From NCBI RefSeq assembly GCF_000002875.2, contig NC_009409.2, forward strand, positions 802,627-866,626: a stretch of DNA of 64,000 bases, read 5' to 3'. The notes beneath the pieces are model-generated. The model saw only the letters and a list, made by a program, of their open reading frames with translations, had not been told where the DNA came from and did no database searches. The position numbers were made by a program, and so were the translations under genes. Positions 1-9,510 of this stretch are shown in pieces. The stretch comes from Leishmania infantum JPCM5 (taxonomy: Eukaryota > Euglenozoa > Kinetoplastea > Trypanosomatida > Trypanosomatidae). Position 1 is the first letter of the stretch. The number at the start of each line of letters is the position of its first letter.

Positions 1-1032
1 AAGAGAATATTGCTTCCTCGTTTTGTAGCTGCCTGCATCGCTTGCACAAGTGAGCTGAAACGCCAAAGGTGCGATGGTTTTAGATTGCCCACCAGTGTAG
101 TGCCGCCAGAGGGAAAATAGCAAGACAGAGAGTGCTGTTTCACGAAGCGAACGCACAGAGGCTAAAACTGAAGGCAGCCTTTTGCGGGCCGCACAGAAAA
201 TGGTTTAACACACCTTCTGTTATCATGGCCTGATTTTCCATTGAGGCTGATGCAAAGTGCGTCTGTTTGCAGCGTGAAATTGCCCCTTCCACTGTCCGCA
301 AGATTTTCGACGCTTCAAACAGGTAAAGCTTGGCTTGGAATCGAGGAGGGGGGTTAAAAAAAAAAGCAGACGATAAATCGACTGTGAAGGAACATTTCCT
401 TTCCTTTCTTTCGACGCGCCCGCGCTCACCGTTGACGCTAGTAGCGGTAAGTTGCTCTGACCCCCCCCCCAATAGATCGCAGGTATCTGGGCCTGACCCC
501 GCCAGAATTATCTCAGCAGTGGCTGGGATAGTGGGGGCTACTTGGCCTCCCCAGAAAGAGTGGGAGCACCGGACTCTGGATGACCTTCAACAAAGTGTGT
601 CCACTTTCATCGGGTTCGTGCTAGAGCAAATTCTGAGGATGAGCGATCGGCACACTTCAAGTGTGTAGGTTTCACCTAACCGCTTGATGGTATCACTCAA
701 GGAGGAAACATGGTCGATGCAACATTTATCATGCATACCACGGACGCCCAGAGCATTCCTTGCTGTCCTCACATGTAGCGTGCGTGAAGGAATTGCTCAC
801 AAAATGAGGTGACACACCACCGTTAGCCGGAGGCAAACATGGCAGCCCTTCACGCTGTTGATTTCAGCAATGCAGTTGATTTCTAAAGCTGAGAAGAGAG
901 CTGCGTTTCCCGCTGGCAAGTATTACTTTGCGTCGGAGACACGCCAAATCATGCGCTGCTGCCGATGCTTTCTGTTTTGTATTGCTTCATCACCACTCAC
1001 TTTTCTGGACCGTTGCCCTGTCTTTTCTTGGC
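1..1032. other. Non-coding left edge upstream of CLP1-like gene
   Basis: I see no convincing gene here. Short open frames exist but lack recognisable domains. This stretch is less pyrimidine-rich than most spacers in the window and contains a C run near 462-471. It holds a degenerate retroposon hallmark on the minus strand, listed separately, so much of 1-600 may be the body of an old retroposon. The 5' end of the CLP1-like transcript should lie within the last few hundred bases, but no single acceptor stands out. Confidence 0.6.
541..600 (-). mobile_element. Degenerate Pr77-like retroposon hallmark
   Basis: Read on the minus strand, this stretch contains GTCCGGTGCTCCCACTCTTT followed by CTGGGGAGGCC. 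The order of blocks (GTCC-GTGC-CCC-ACTCTTT-GGGGAGCC-like) matches the plus-strand site at 62765-62798, and CTCCC can pair with GGGAG around the ACTCTTT loop. This resembles the 5' hallmark (Pr77 / 79-bp signature) of trypanosomatid ingi/L1Tc-clade retroposons as I remember it. If real, the element would run leftwards from about 600 and may be cut by the window edge. Confidence 0.45.
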
Positions 1033-2424
1033 ATGGAGGCACCTAGTCCCAAGTTCAACGTTCGCTTGGGCGACATTGCAGAGGCCATGACCAACTTCAT
1101 CCAACCGGGAGGAGGGAGCTCCACAAAGAGTATTTCAGTGACAATTCCATCGGATGGGGAGCTCATCATCACTGTCCCTTCTAACGAACCCAAATGCTCT
1201 GCGTCAATCAAGCTGGAGCCTTCCACTGGCGCCACCGACTCGCGAGTCGATGTCGCCGGCAGTCCCCTCGTCACGGATATCTCCTACTATCTCCTGCCTG
1301 GGGTGACTCTGAATGTTTTCGCATGGACCACAAGCGTCATCCGGATAGAAGGCTCTGAGCAGTTACTGCGCGGTGTAATTCGCTCGTCGACGAAGTCGAT
1401 TACGCGCCCCTTAGTGGAGTATCATTTTGTCTTACACACGCAGCGCATCGCCGCTGAGAAGACACAATGCGGCGGCCCGGTTACTCTGATTTGCGGAGGG
1501 CAACTGACAGGCAAGACTGTGGTTGCACGTACACTAGCGAACTATGCCGCGCGTGCCGGCTGGAAACCAATCCTGGTTGACTTGGATCCAGGAGTGCAGC
1601 AGACGATTGGTTTGCCCGGGTCGATCGGGGCTGCCATATTGGACTACCCGTTGCCTCTGGATGAAGTCATGGCGCTCTCCCTTGTGAGCACAACGTATTT
1701 TGTGGGCACAACAGAGGTCGAGTCCTTCAGCAAACTGGGGGAGGCTCTCATGGGGGCAGCGTACGTGCACTTCTCAAAGCTCCTGCTCACCTGTGTTCGC
1801 GAACGGTTGTCAACACACGCAAATGACCTGCACGGCTTCAGCGGCGCAATTATTGCTGTACCGGAGGTGCATGGTAGCTCCGGAATAAATTTTGTCAGCG
1901 AGCTGATACAGCAGTACGACGTTTCCAACGTACTTTGCCTCGGTGATGATGATCTGTTTCACACCCTGTATCTGCGGCACGATCGTGGAAACGCAGCGCA
2001 GCCAGACTACGTGAAGATAGACCGTATTTCGCACAACTTCAGCACCGTTCCCCCAGCTAACGCTGATTCAGTGATGCCGTCGAGATACAGCGACTACTTT
2101 CTCGGCACTGGTGTAGTGGACCTGCACCCATCGCAGTGGTCAAAACCGTTTAACAGCATCGACGTACTCATTCTCAAAGAGGAGCAGGGGCAAGTGGTGC
2201 TTTCTCCAGTCCCTAAGGAGGAACTACAGGGCATCGTTGGCTGCATTGGTGCACTTTACTCGTCTAAGTCAGGCAATGCACTTCAGTCGTCGCCGATGGC
2301 CTACGCAAGAGTGCAGACAATTGACCCAGCCGGCATTTACTTTCTGACGAGCACCCATTTTACGTTTCCGTCAGAAAAGCTTACTTTGCTTGTTGGGACT
2401 GTCCGTTGGATTACCAGCACGTAA
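1033..2424 (+). CDS. CLP1/GRC3-family polynucleotide kinase (mRNA cleavage factor CLP1-like)
   Basis: The 463-residue product has a classic Walker A motif, GGQLTGKT, at residues 155-162, followed by VDLDPGVQQ, the pattern seen in Clp1/Grc3 proteins where the kinase strand follows the P-loop. The beta-rich N-terminal domain, central P-loop domain and C-terminal domain fit the order and length of CLP1 (about 425-460 residues in other eukaryotes). In other organisms CLP1 works in pre-mRNA 3'-end cleavage and tRNA splicing in the nucleus. In trypanosomatids polyadenylation is coupled to trans-splicing of the downstream gene, so a CLP1 homologue is expected there. I chose ATG 1033 because the 35 residues encoded upstream are Cys/His/hydrophobic and look like untranslated leader. 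A GRC3-type rRNA-processing kinase is the main alternative. Confidence 0.8.
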   Translation: MEAPSPKFNVRLGDIAEAMTNFIQPGGGSSTKSISVTIPSDGELIITVPSNEPKCSASIKLEPSTGATDSRVDVAGSPLVTDISYYLLPGVTLNVFAWTTSVIRIEGSEQLLRGVIRSSTKSITRPLVEYHFVLHTQRIAAEKTQCGGPVTLICGGQLTGKTVVARTLANYAARAGWKPILVDLDPGVQQTIGLPGSIGAAILDYPLPLDEVMALSLVSTTYFVGTTEVESFSKLGEALMGAAYVHFSKLLLTCVRERLSTHANDLHGFSGAIIAVPEVHGSSGINFVSELIQQYDVSNVLCLGDDDLFHTLYLRHDRGNAAQPDYVKIDRISHNFSTVPPANADSVMPSRYSDYFLGTGVVDLHPSQWSKPFNSIDVLILKEEQGQVVLSPVPKEELQGIVGCIGALYSSKSGNALQSSPMAYARVQTIDPAGIYFLTSTHFTFPSEKLTLLVGTVRWITST

Positions 2425-2820
2425 GAAGGAAATGTAGTTGTCGAATCGAATTTACATCCTACGTTGAGAGCGACAAGCGGACGCAACATAGCAATTACAG
2501 CTCGTGATCACACACACATGCACAGAGTACGTGAACATCGCTTTTTCTTCTTTCCTTTCTTTTGAGGGCTAAGCATGCTGCACCAGGTATCCGCGATGCA
2601 CAGCTGTGGCATCCTTGAGAGCGCCACGTGTCTCACGTGCCGGCTCTTGTTGCTCTTTTCCCCCTTTTGAGCTGCGTGGGCTCTCTTCAATGGTACCTTC
2701 AGCTAGCGTCTTATCTCCCGTCATTTCGTTCTCTGTAAAAATGCCATTCGTTCTATCTGAGCTGGAATCGATTCTTTTTGGCACCCCAGACAGCTCAGTG
2801 AACAACAAAGGTGACAAAGA
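2425..2820. other. Spacer between CLP1-like and VPS33 genes
   Basis: This short intergenic stretch has CT-rich patches, for example at 2541-2563 and 2651-2668, suited to splice-acceptor use for VPS33. No gene, RNA or repeat is recognised. Confidence 0.6.
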
Positions 2821-4614
2821 ATGACACTCCACAAGGATACTTCGCCCCTAGTGGAGGGCTTGAATCAAGTTCCCAAACAGGAGTTTCTAAGCGTTCTTAG
2901 CAGGGTGTACGAGGGACACGGAACCGCCATTGTTTTTATCGAGCAGCACATTCTCTCCGCTCTCAGCCGCCTAGGAATTGCAACACGGAACTTTGGTCGC
3001 GACAAAGGAGTCGTCGGCGTCTTTCCGTTTCAAAACGACATTAACTACGTTTCAGCCGACAACGTTGTGTACATTCTGAACCCAGACCTGAGCAGCATGC
3101 GATCCGTTGTCGTTCACTTGCTTTCCTATACGCAGCGATTTGCAAATTCAAAGCCGACGATTCTCTATGTCCCCCAAAAAACGTTGATTGCAGAGCAGGT
3201 GATGGAGGACGAGTTCAAGCTCTCCCATACATTTCCGAGCTTACGCATCGCAAGTCTTGATGTAGACTACGTTTTTCTGGAGGAGAAGTTTTTTACAATG
3301 ACGCTGCCGCTATCGTTCAAATCGGTGTTTGCAGACGGCGACTTGAGCAACCTAACTTGGATTGCCAGGCTTTTGCTTAAGCTGCAAACAGCGCGCTTCG
3401 GTGCCATTCGACACATCCGTGGAAAGGGCAGCAACGCGGCCAGGGTCGTTCAGCTTCTTCAGCGCATGCAGAACTATATCGGCCACGATTTCATCACTGA
3501 CATTCCCTCCGAAGTAGAGACGCTCATCATTATCGATCGTTCCGCAGACTTCGTCACACCGCTGATGACACAGCTCACGTACGAAGGGCTTATAGACGAG
3601 TTGTACGACATTGAGAACTGTGAGGTGCAATTTCCGTTCAGCCTGGGCGAGAGTTCCGGTGTGGGGGCGAGCGAGAAGGTTGTTCTGAACAACACGGACA
3701 GAATGTTTGCTGAAATTCGCGACAAGAGTTTCACCGGGGTGGGATCGGTGCTTTACCAAAAATCCATCTGGGTAAAGCAAAACTATGACAAGCGGAAGGA
3801 GGTTCAGCAGCTGAAGGAGCTGAAGGAGTTCATGAAAGGGCTCCCAGAGATGCAGGAAATGCATCGATTGATTGGCATTCATACGAATGTTGCCACTGAA
3901 ATCAGCAAAACCACGCAGAGCACAGATTTTAGGAAACGTATCCTGTTTGAGCACAACATCATTCAACAGATCAATGAGGGTGATGTTCTGAGATATATTG
4001 AGGATCTTGTTTTTCGCAAGGAAAAGTTTGAGGTCGTTGCCCGCCTACTGGCGCTCCTGTCCCTTGTCAACGGTGGGCTGCGCGAGAAGGACTTGCTCAG
4101 CCTCAAGGAGAACATGATGCTTGTCTACGGCATTCCGCATGTGATCACCGCCTTTTTCCTGCTGGAGAGGTGCGGCTTGCTTTGCGCACAGAGCGGAAAG
4201 GGAAGCAGCTACCCGACCATTCGCAAGCAGCTTCAAACCTGGAATTCATCGCTGACTGAGGAGCATCCGAATGATATCACCTACGCGTACGGCGGCTACG
4301 CACCCCCTTTTGTCCGCATGGTAGACACTCTACTGCGCAATCCACAAGCCTGGGACGCGGAGGATGACGCACCAAGTCTTCTCCCTGGTGAAAAGATGGA
4401 GCTAATGAATGACGTAGAGATTGCCAGCACAGCAAAGACGGCCATCGTCTTTGTTATTGGCGGAATCACAGCTTCGGAGGTGAGTGCCCTGCGCTTTGTA
4501 GAGGAGCGGCTGTCAAGCGGCGGAAGACCTCATCGCATCTTTATAGGCACCACAGACCTCATAAGCGGAAATCGCATGATTCGATCGTTGCTTCCGTTTG
4601 ACCCGGCTCGGTGA
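2821..4614 (+). CDS. VPS33: Vacuolar protein sorting protein 33 (Sec1/Munc18 family)
   Basis: The 597-residue product has the length of VPS33 and reads as a Sec1/Munc18 protein throughout. The diagnostic stretch is TLIIIDRSADFVTPL followed by MTQLTYEGLIDE, the conserved 'DR..D..TPL..Q.TYEGLIDE' block of VPS33/SM proteins. The C-terminal IVFVIGGITASEVSALRF is the matching C-terminal strand-helix block. In other eukaryotes VPS33 is the SM subunit of the HOPS/CORVET tethering complexes and clasps SNAREs for fusion at late endosomes and the lysosome or vacuole. The start at 2821 gives an N-terminus of the usual length, and a short open frame upstream ends at this point. VPS33 is preferred over VPS45 or SLY1 because of the 'TYEGLIDELY' wording. 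Confidence 0.9.
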   Translation: MTLHKDTSPLVEGLNQVPKQEFLSVLSRVYEGHGTAIVFIEQHILSALSRLGIATRNFGRDKGVVGVFPFQNDINYVSADNVVYILNPDLSSMRSVVVHLLSYTQRFANSKPTILYVPQKTLIAEQVMEDEFKLSHTFPSLRIASLDVDYVFLEEKFFTMTLPLSFKSVFADGDLSNLTWIARLLLKLQTARFGAIRHIRGKGSNAARVVQLLQRMQNYIGHDFITDIPSEVETLIIIDRSADFVTPLMTQLTYEGLIDELYDIENCEVQFPFSLGESSGVGASEKVVLNNTDRMFAEIRDKSFTGVGSVLYQKSIWVKQNYDKRKEVQQLKELKEFMKGLPEMQEMHRLIGIHTNVATEISKTTQSTDFRKRILFEHNIIQQINEGDVLRYIEDLVFRKEKFEVVARLLALLSLVNGGLREKDLLSLKENMMLVYGIPHVITAFFLLERCGLLCAQSGKGSSYPTIRKQLQTWNSSLTEEHPNDITYAYGGYAPPFVRMVDTLLRNPQAWDAEDDAPSLLPGEKMELMNDVEIASTAKTAIVFVIGGITASEVSALRFVEERLSSGGRPHRIFIGTTDLISGNRMIRSLLPFDPAR

Positions 4615-4952
4615 AGGCATTATCTCTCTCTGCGCTCCGCTTTCCGTTTGTTTGTTCCCCCTTTTCCCTTGCGTGTGTGAGCAACAGCTTCGCAATAGCA
4701 GGCAGAACAACAGAACTTCGCTTCGCCGTCTCACATGCTCGCTGAAAACGCCAGCTTCGCTTATCAAGCAAATCTGGCGAGATCAGCGACGTGTCACACC
4801 TGCGCCCTGTGCCTGCGACGATGCTCCCATGCTTGATTTTGATGCAGTGGCCAACTGTGCCTGTTTTCGTCTTCTTTGCTACTCCTTCGTCTTTCTCACG
4901 TATGATGCGCATTTTTGCTTGCAGAGCGGAACTCCTGAAAGAAACCAAAACG
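4615..4952. other. Spacer between VPS33 and DnaJ genes
   Basis: A pyrimidine-rich spacer. Its right end carries a long T/C tract (about 4861-4921) leading to the probable splice acceptor described separately. Confidence 0.65.
4923..4924 (+). promoter_or_regulatory. Probable trans-splice acceptor AG for DnaJ gene
   Basis: The tract TTTTTGCTTGCAG ends here after roughly 60 bases of T/C-rich sequence. It leaves a 28-nt 5' UTR before ATG 4953 and excludes the in-frame upstream ATG at 4791. Confidence 0.55.
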
Positions 4953-6086
4953 ATGGGAGAGGGCCGCATCCGTTGTTACTACGAGGTTCTCGAGGTGGAA
5001 CGGAAGGCCACCTATGATGAGATCCGCGCCGCCTACAAAAAGAAGTCCCTCCAGTATCACCCCGACAAGAACTACGGCAATCAAGAGGAGGCCGCTATGC
5101 GTTTCAAAGAGGTTCAAAACGCCTACTCAATCCTTAGCGACGCCGACGAGCGGGCATGGTACGACTCCCATCGCGAGGCGATCCTGCGGGGTGGCGATGG
5201 CACCGGTGACCCGGACGAATTGAACCTGTACGAGTACTTCACTGCAGGCTGCTTCGACGGCCTCGACGACAGTGAAAGCGGGTTCTACGCCGTCTACCGC
5301 AAGGTGTTCGACATGCTTATCGAGGAGGAGTCCGACTACGACTCCCGCGCAAAGTTGTGGCCGGGCTTCGGCACGAGCACGAGCGACTGGGCGGATGTTC
5401 AGAAGTTCTACGGACACTGGCGTAACTTCAGCACATACAAGACATTCACTTGGAAGGATGAATACAAGGTGAACGAGATGGAGGATCGCTACTCCCGCCG
5501 CATGGCTGGCCGCATCAACAGCAAGGCGCGCGACGGGGCCAAAAAAGAGTACGTGCGCACTGTGCAAAGCCTCGCTCAGTTCGTCTACCGCCGCGACCCG
5601 CGTGTGAAGGCGGAGCTAGAGCGCCAGGAGGAGGAGGAGCAAGCGAAGCGCGAGGAGCGTGAGAGGCAGGAGATCGAACGTCTGAAGCGGCGTCGCGAGG
5701 CGAACGAACGCGTGTGGGCTGAGGCTGCGGAGCGCGAGGCCCGCGAGGAGGCAGAGCGGGCGGCACGAGGCGAGGCCATGGATGGGTCGATATTGGAGAT
5801 GCTGTATGAAAAGGAGCGGCAAACGAAGGAGATGATGCGTGGCAACGGCGGCGGCGGCGCGCACACGGCCGGCTTTGCCATGCTAGGAGGGGACGATGAT
5901 GAAGTGGTGACGGTGTTCAACTGCCCCGCGTGCAAAAAGCAGTTCAAGTCCGAAAACCAATACAAGGAGCACGTTCGTAGCAACAAGCATAAGACAAAGC
6001 TGAAGCAGTTGGCCGCCAAGGGCACGGATGTGGCTGCGCTCATGGGCGAGAAGGTAGAGGGCAGCAGTGGCGGCACGGAGGAGTGA
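4953..6086 (+). CDS. DnaJ (HSP40) co-chaperone with C-terminal C2H2 zinc finger, JJJ1/DNAJC21-type
   Basis: The 377-residue product begins with a J domain (residues about 8-70) carrying the HPD motif at residues 36-38 (YHPDKN), which stimulates HSP70 ATPase. A middle segment has the aromatic-rich pattern seen after the J domain in JJJ1 (for example FYGHWRNFSTYKTF). A highly charged Glu/Arg coiled-coil follows at about residues 225-285. The C-terminus is a U1-type C2H2 zinc finger starting at Cys324 (CPACKKQFKSENQYKEH). JJJ1/DNAJC21 works with HSP70 in late cytoplasmic maturation of the 60S ribosomal subunit. The protein is shorter than yeast JJJ1 and has one zinc finger rather than two. The upstream in-frame ATG at 4791 lies before the probable splice acceptor. 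Confidence 0.85.
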   Translation: MGEGRIRCYYEVLEVERKATYDEIRAAYKKKSLQYHPDKNYGNQEEAAMRFKEVQNAYSILSDADERAWYDSHREAILRGGDGTGDPDELNLYEYFTAGCFDGLDDSESGFYAVYRKVFDMLIEEESDYDSRAKLWPGFGTSTSDWADVQKFYGHWRNFSTYKTFTWKDEYKVNEMEDRYSRRMAGRINSKARDGAKKEYVRTVQSLAQFVYRRDPRVKAELERQEEEEQAKREERERQEIERLKRRREANERVWAEAAEREAREEAERAARGEAMDGSILEMLYEKERQTKEMMRGNGGGGAHTAGFAMLGGDDDEVVTVFNCPACKKQFKSENQYKEHVRSNKHKTKLKQLAAKGTDVAALMGEKVEGSSGGTEE

Positions 6087-6921
6087 GGTGTGTTTGCGTG
6101 GCCGCTCGTTTGCCAGGTGACTCGCTCTTTCTTGTTTTGTGGCGCATGTGGTGAGATGGACATATGCGTGCCGCCGCTGTCGCGCGGGTGTTCAAGAAGC
6201 AACTCTCTGCTCTTTCTCCGCGAGGAAGTGATGACCGGCGACAACTGCGTGCCCTCTCTCCTGAAGGTAACCACGGTCTGCATAATGCGATTAAAGTACA
6301 CGCACACGCGAATGCGAAGCATTTCTGTTTCTGCTTAACATTTTCTTTAACACTGAAGTTAACGCAATCAGGTTCGCGCCTTTTTCTTCTGTTGTCCTGC
6401 GTATGTGCAACACATGTACACCGCCATACACATTCGCAAGTGCCCTCCAAAGGCTGCCCACTGCTTTTTCCCCTTCCCCCACACGTCTGCAAACCTACGC
6501 ACCCGTACGCAGACGTAATCGGGTGCCAAAAATGGGCTCCGTGACCTGGTGAAAGAGGGATGCGTGGGAGGAGAGACCTTTGACGCAATACGACACTGTG
6601 GTGCCGCCTCTTGTCTTTTTCTCTCTCTGTCCCCGTCTGCGCGCTGCCGGCCCTTGCTCCCCCAGTCAACTGCTTGCGCTCATGCCAGACACCTGTTGAA
6701 GTGCTCGGGCGAAAAGCTATTTTTCTTCTCTTTCTTCCGTTGTTGTCTTCCTCACGAACGCCCTCCCCCCGCGCCCCCCCCGCACAAACGCAACGACGCG
6801 CTGCACAGCCTCTGTCGTGAGCCGCCAGACAAACCAAAGGAATCATCTCTTTAACCGCGGTTCTGCTGCTCTCTTTGGTTCTTCTCTGATTTTCCTCTTT
6901 ATCTAGAGCACTTGTGACGCC
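6087..6921. other. Spacer between DnaJ and PACRG genes
   Basis: CT-rich untranslated DNA with (CA)-type tracts near 6298-6310 and a C/T tract near 6720-6780. No gene is recognised. The long minus-strand open frame that crosses it is the antisense shadow of flanking coding sequence. Confidence 0.6.
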
Positions 6922-7854
6922 ATGAGCAGCTACGAAATTCAGCCCATCGTGAAGGGCACCAAGAGGGACCCGTCCCTGCGCAAGTACAACAAGGCCGCCG
7001 GGGCCGGTCCCTTTGGCGCCGCTCCCGCCAGCTTCAGGACCAAGAAGCCTGCGCCAGCTCAGAGTGCCGCGGCGCCGCCCAGAGAGGCGGTTGACGCGAA
7101 TACGGCGGTTAATGCTGTGCGCTTCCCCTACACCGGGACGAAGCGTGGCTACGGCGGCGCGAGCAGCTCTCTGCGCAAAGGTCGCCCGCGTGACGCCCCG
7201 GACGCGGCCTTTTCTGAGAAGGGATGCGGCAAGAGCGCGCCGCCCAAGGCCGGCGCCTTCAAGAAGCGCCTCATCCCACCAACCGAGTTTCGCCGCGCGT
7301 ACGACCGCGGCGATCTGCCCATCGCCATCTGCCATGGCAGCCGCCCCACCGTAGACTGGAAGGTGGAGGTGGAGAAGCTGGACTACCATCACTACCTCCC
7401 CATCTTCTTTGACGGCATCCGTGAGACGGAGGAGCCATACATGTTCCTGGCTCGCCAGGGCTGCCTTGACCTGCTCGAGCGGGGCGGGCCCAAGATTCTG
7501 CCCACCATCCCGCAGCTGATCATCCCCATCAAGACGGCGCTGAACACACGCCATCCGGACATCATTTGCGCAACCCTCCGCATTCTTCAGCAGCTCGTCG
7601 TCAGCGACGACCTCATAGGCGAGGCCCTTGTGCCTTACTACCGCCAGATCCTGCCGGTGTTGAACCTCTTCAAGAATGTCCACAAGAGGCGCAGCCGCAG
7701 CGACGCTATGGACTACGGTCAGCGCAACCGCGATGACGTGGGCGACTTGGTGAACGAGACGCTGCAGCTTTTAGAGCAGCACGGTGGCGAGGATGCGTAC
7801 ATCAACATCAAGTACATGGTGCCTAGCTATGAGAGTTGCATCTACAACAACTGA
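6922..7854 (+). CDS. PACRG: Parkin co-regulated gene protein (PACRG), axonemal inner-junction protein
   Basis: The 310-residue product has an Ala/Pro/Arg-rich N-terminus of about 100 residues and then the PACRG helical-repeat fold. Diagnostic stretches are [34 protein letters not shown], and the C-terminal [13 protein letters not shown], which closely follows the family's 'K.MVPTYES' ending. PACRG lies at the inner junction between A- and B-tubules of axonemal doublets. In trypanosomes PACRG paralogues are needed for axoneme stability and motility, so a flagellar role is expected. The size is close to metazoan PACRG (about 250-300 residues) with a longer basic N-terminus. Trypanosomatids carry two PACRG paralogues, and I cannot say which this is. 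Confidence 0.92.
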   Translation: MSSYEIQPIVKGTKRDPSLRKYNKAAGAGPFGAAPASFRTKKPAPAQSAAAPPREAVDANTAVNAVRFPYTGTKRGYGGASSSLRKGRPRDAPDAAFSEKGCGKSAPPKAGAFKKRLIPPTEFRRAYDRGDLPIAICHGSRPTVDWKVEVEKLDYHHYLPIFFDGIRETEEPYMFLARQGCLDLLERGGPKILPTIPQLIIPIKTALNTRHPDIICATLRILQQLVVSDDLIGEALVPYYRQILPVLNLFKNVHKRRSRSDAMDYGQRNRDDVGDLVNETLQLLEQHGGEDAYINIKYMVPSYESCIYNN

Positions 7855-9510
7855 CGAATAGAGGCTGTGCTGACATCGGCGGTAAGTCCGTCGGTGCGCG
7901 TGTGATGCGGAGCGGCTTGCCTGCTTGTGGGGCTCAATCAAGTTTTTGCTTGAATTGGTTGTGTGTTGCTCCACATCCGTGTGTGTACACTTGTCTTTCT
8001 CTCCTTTTGCCCTTCCCTCCCCCATCCCCTCTACTGAGTCGAGTGTCTCGGGTATACGTGTATGGGTGCGTGCATGCATGTGTGGGTGTGCACCGCTTCC
8101 CAGCCTCTACTCGCGTCTGAGCCACGCTTTGTGTTACATTGTGTGTGTGTGTGCGTAGCTGGGTAGTGGTGGTGGCGGTGGTGGTGAGGCGTCTGCGGGA
8201 GACACAGCCCCTCTCTCCACCCTCCCTCCGGATGTATGACAAAGCTCTTTCTTCTCTTGTGTCCTGGCCGGCTGCGCCTTGTGTCTCCCTCTTTCATATT
8301 GTCTTGCCCCTTCCATGTAGTTACGACAAGGCGAAGAATGACAGCGGTTATCCGCGCGCGCGCACACACACACAAACACACACACACCCTCCTTGCGTGG
8401 AGGATCAGAGCAGCAACGGGGACACTTTGCCGTAACAGCAGGAATAGGAGCAAACGTGAGCGCCCACTAGTTCACATGCTTCCACCGCGGGAAAGCTGGG
8501 CTGCGGCGGCCTTTTGGCAGAGGCACATCTTCGACGCTGCGCGCAGCCGCTTTCTCACGTACTTGCACCTCCTCTCTACTCGGCGCTGGGGAGGATGCCA
8601 GTCGACGTATCGTGAAAGCTCGCTCTCGGCTTCTGACGTCCATGGTGTACCGCATGGTGTGTGCATGGCGGCAACTTCTTCGTGTTGGGCGTGCGGTTCT
8701 GAAGACGGTTTAGAGGCGCCTGGGTCCACGCCTCCCCCATCAGCGCACCTGCTTCGGGCTTGCTGACGCCGTGGTTGGAGAAGCATGCAACATGCCAACC
8801 TCTTCCTTGTTCTCCCCAGCCGTGGCAGCGCAGGTTGCACCCTCCCACCTCCTAAGATGAACGTACTGCTCCTTAGGTGTGTCCAGGCTTCCACCGTCTC
8901 TCCTTGTTTCTCTTTCGCATTTCCATTGTGCTTCCTTTTCAAAGGTATAACCCTCCTCCGTTCTTGCGGCGTGCCTCGTTGTGCATGCGTCGTTCTCCTA
9001 CACAACGAGGTACACAGGCGTACACAAGCGCCGGCAATATACGTGCATACGTTTACACAGACATGCATGCGCGCGTCTCTCACACTCCGGTTCTGTAGAT
9101 TTTTGTCTCTCGCTCGTTTCTCGGCCTGTGGAGCTCCGTGTTTTGCCACCCTTTCACGTGTCTCGCTCCTGGTTGTGTTGCTTGTGAGCCTTCCATCGTA
9201 CGTGCGACTTGCTCCTGCGCTCGTGTGGTGGTGTTCGCCCACGTCCTGGCGTACGGTGGCAGAGCGGGGGCCCCTGTTTGGCGTTGTGCCCTCTTTTGTG
9301 CTGCTTTGCTGTGCTGTGCGGCACCTCTCGTCGGCTGCTGTGGGTCTTGGTCTCCCTCTCTGTCTCTCCCCTCGCACGCATCCGACAGGGCTGCATGGGA
9401 AAGCGGGAGGATAAGACGCACTATCCACGTCTCGCTCTCTCACGGCTCCTCCTTCGTGCTTCTGAGGCCGAGAGGCAAGCGTGAATACATCAAGGGCGAG
9501 CGGGCGAACC
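7855..9510. other. 1.65 kb spacer between PACRG and CSN2 genes
   Basis: A long untranslated stretch with T/C tracts, (TG)n near 8136-8157 and (CA)n near 8365-8390. I see no gene with recognisable composition. Open frames here are dominated by Ser, Leu, Cys and Arg, as expected of CT-rich non-coding DNA. Confidence 0.55.

Noticed and set aside
330..668. 112-codon plus-strand frame at the left edge
   Set aside because: It includes poly-Lys and poly-Pro coded by A and C runs and overlaps the retroposon hallmark on the other strand.
6040..7683. 547-codon minus-strand open frame
   Set aside because: It is antisense to PACRG and the DnaJ 3' flank, has no domain, and its openness follows from the GC-rich coding strand.
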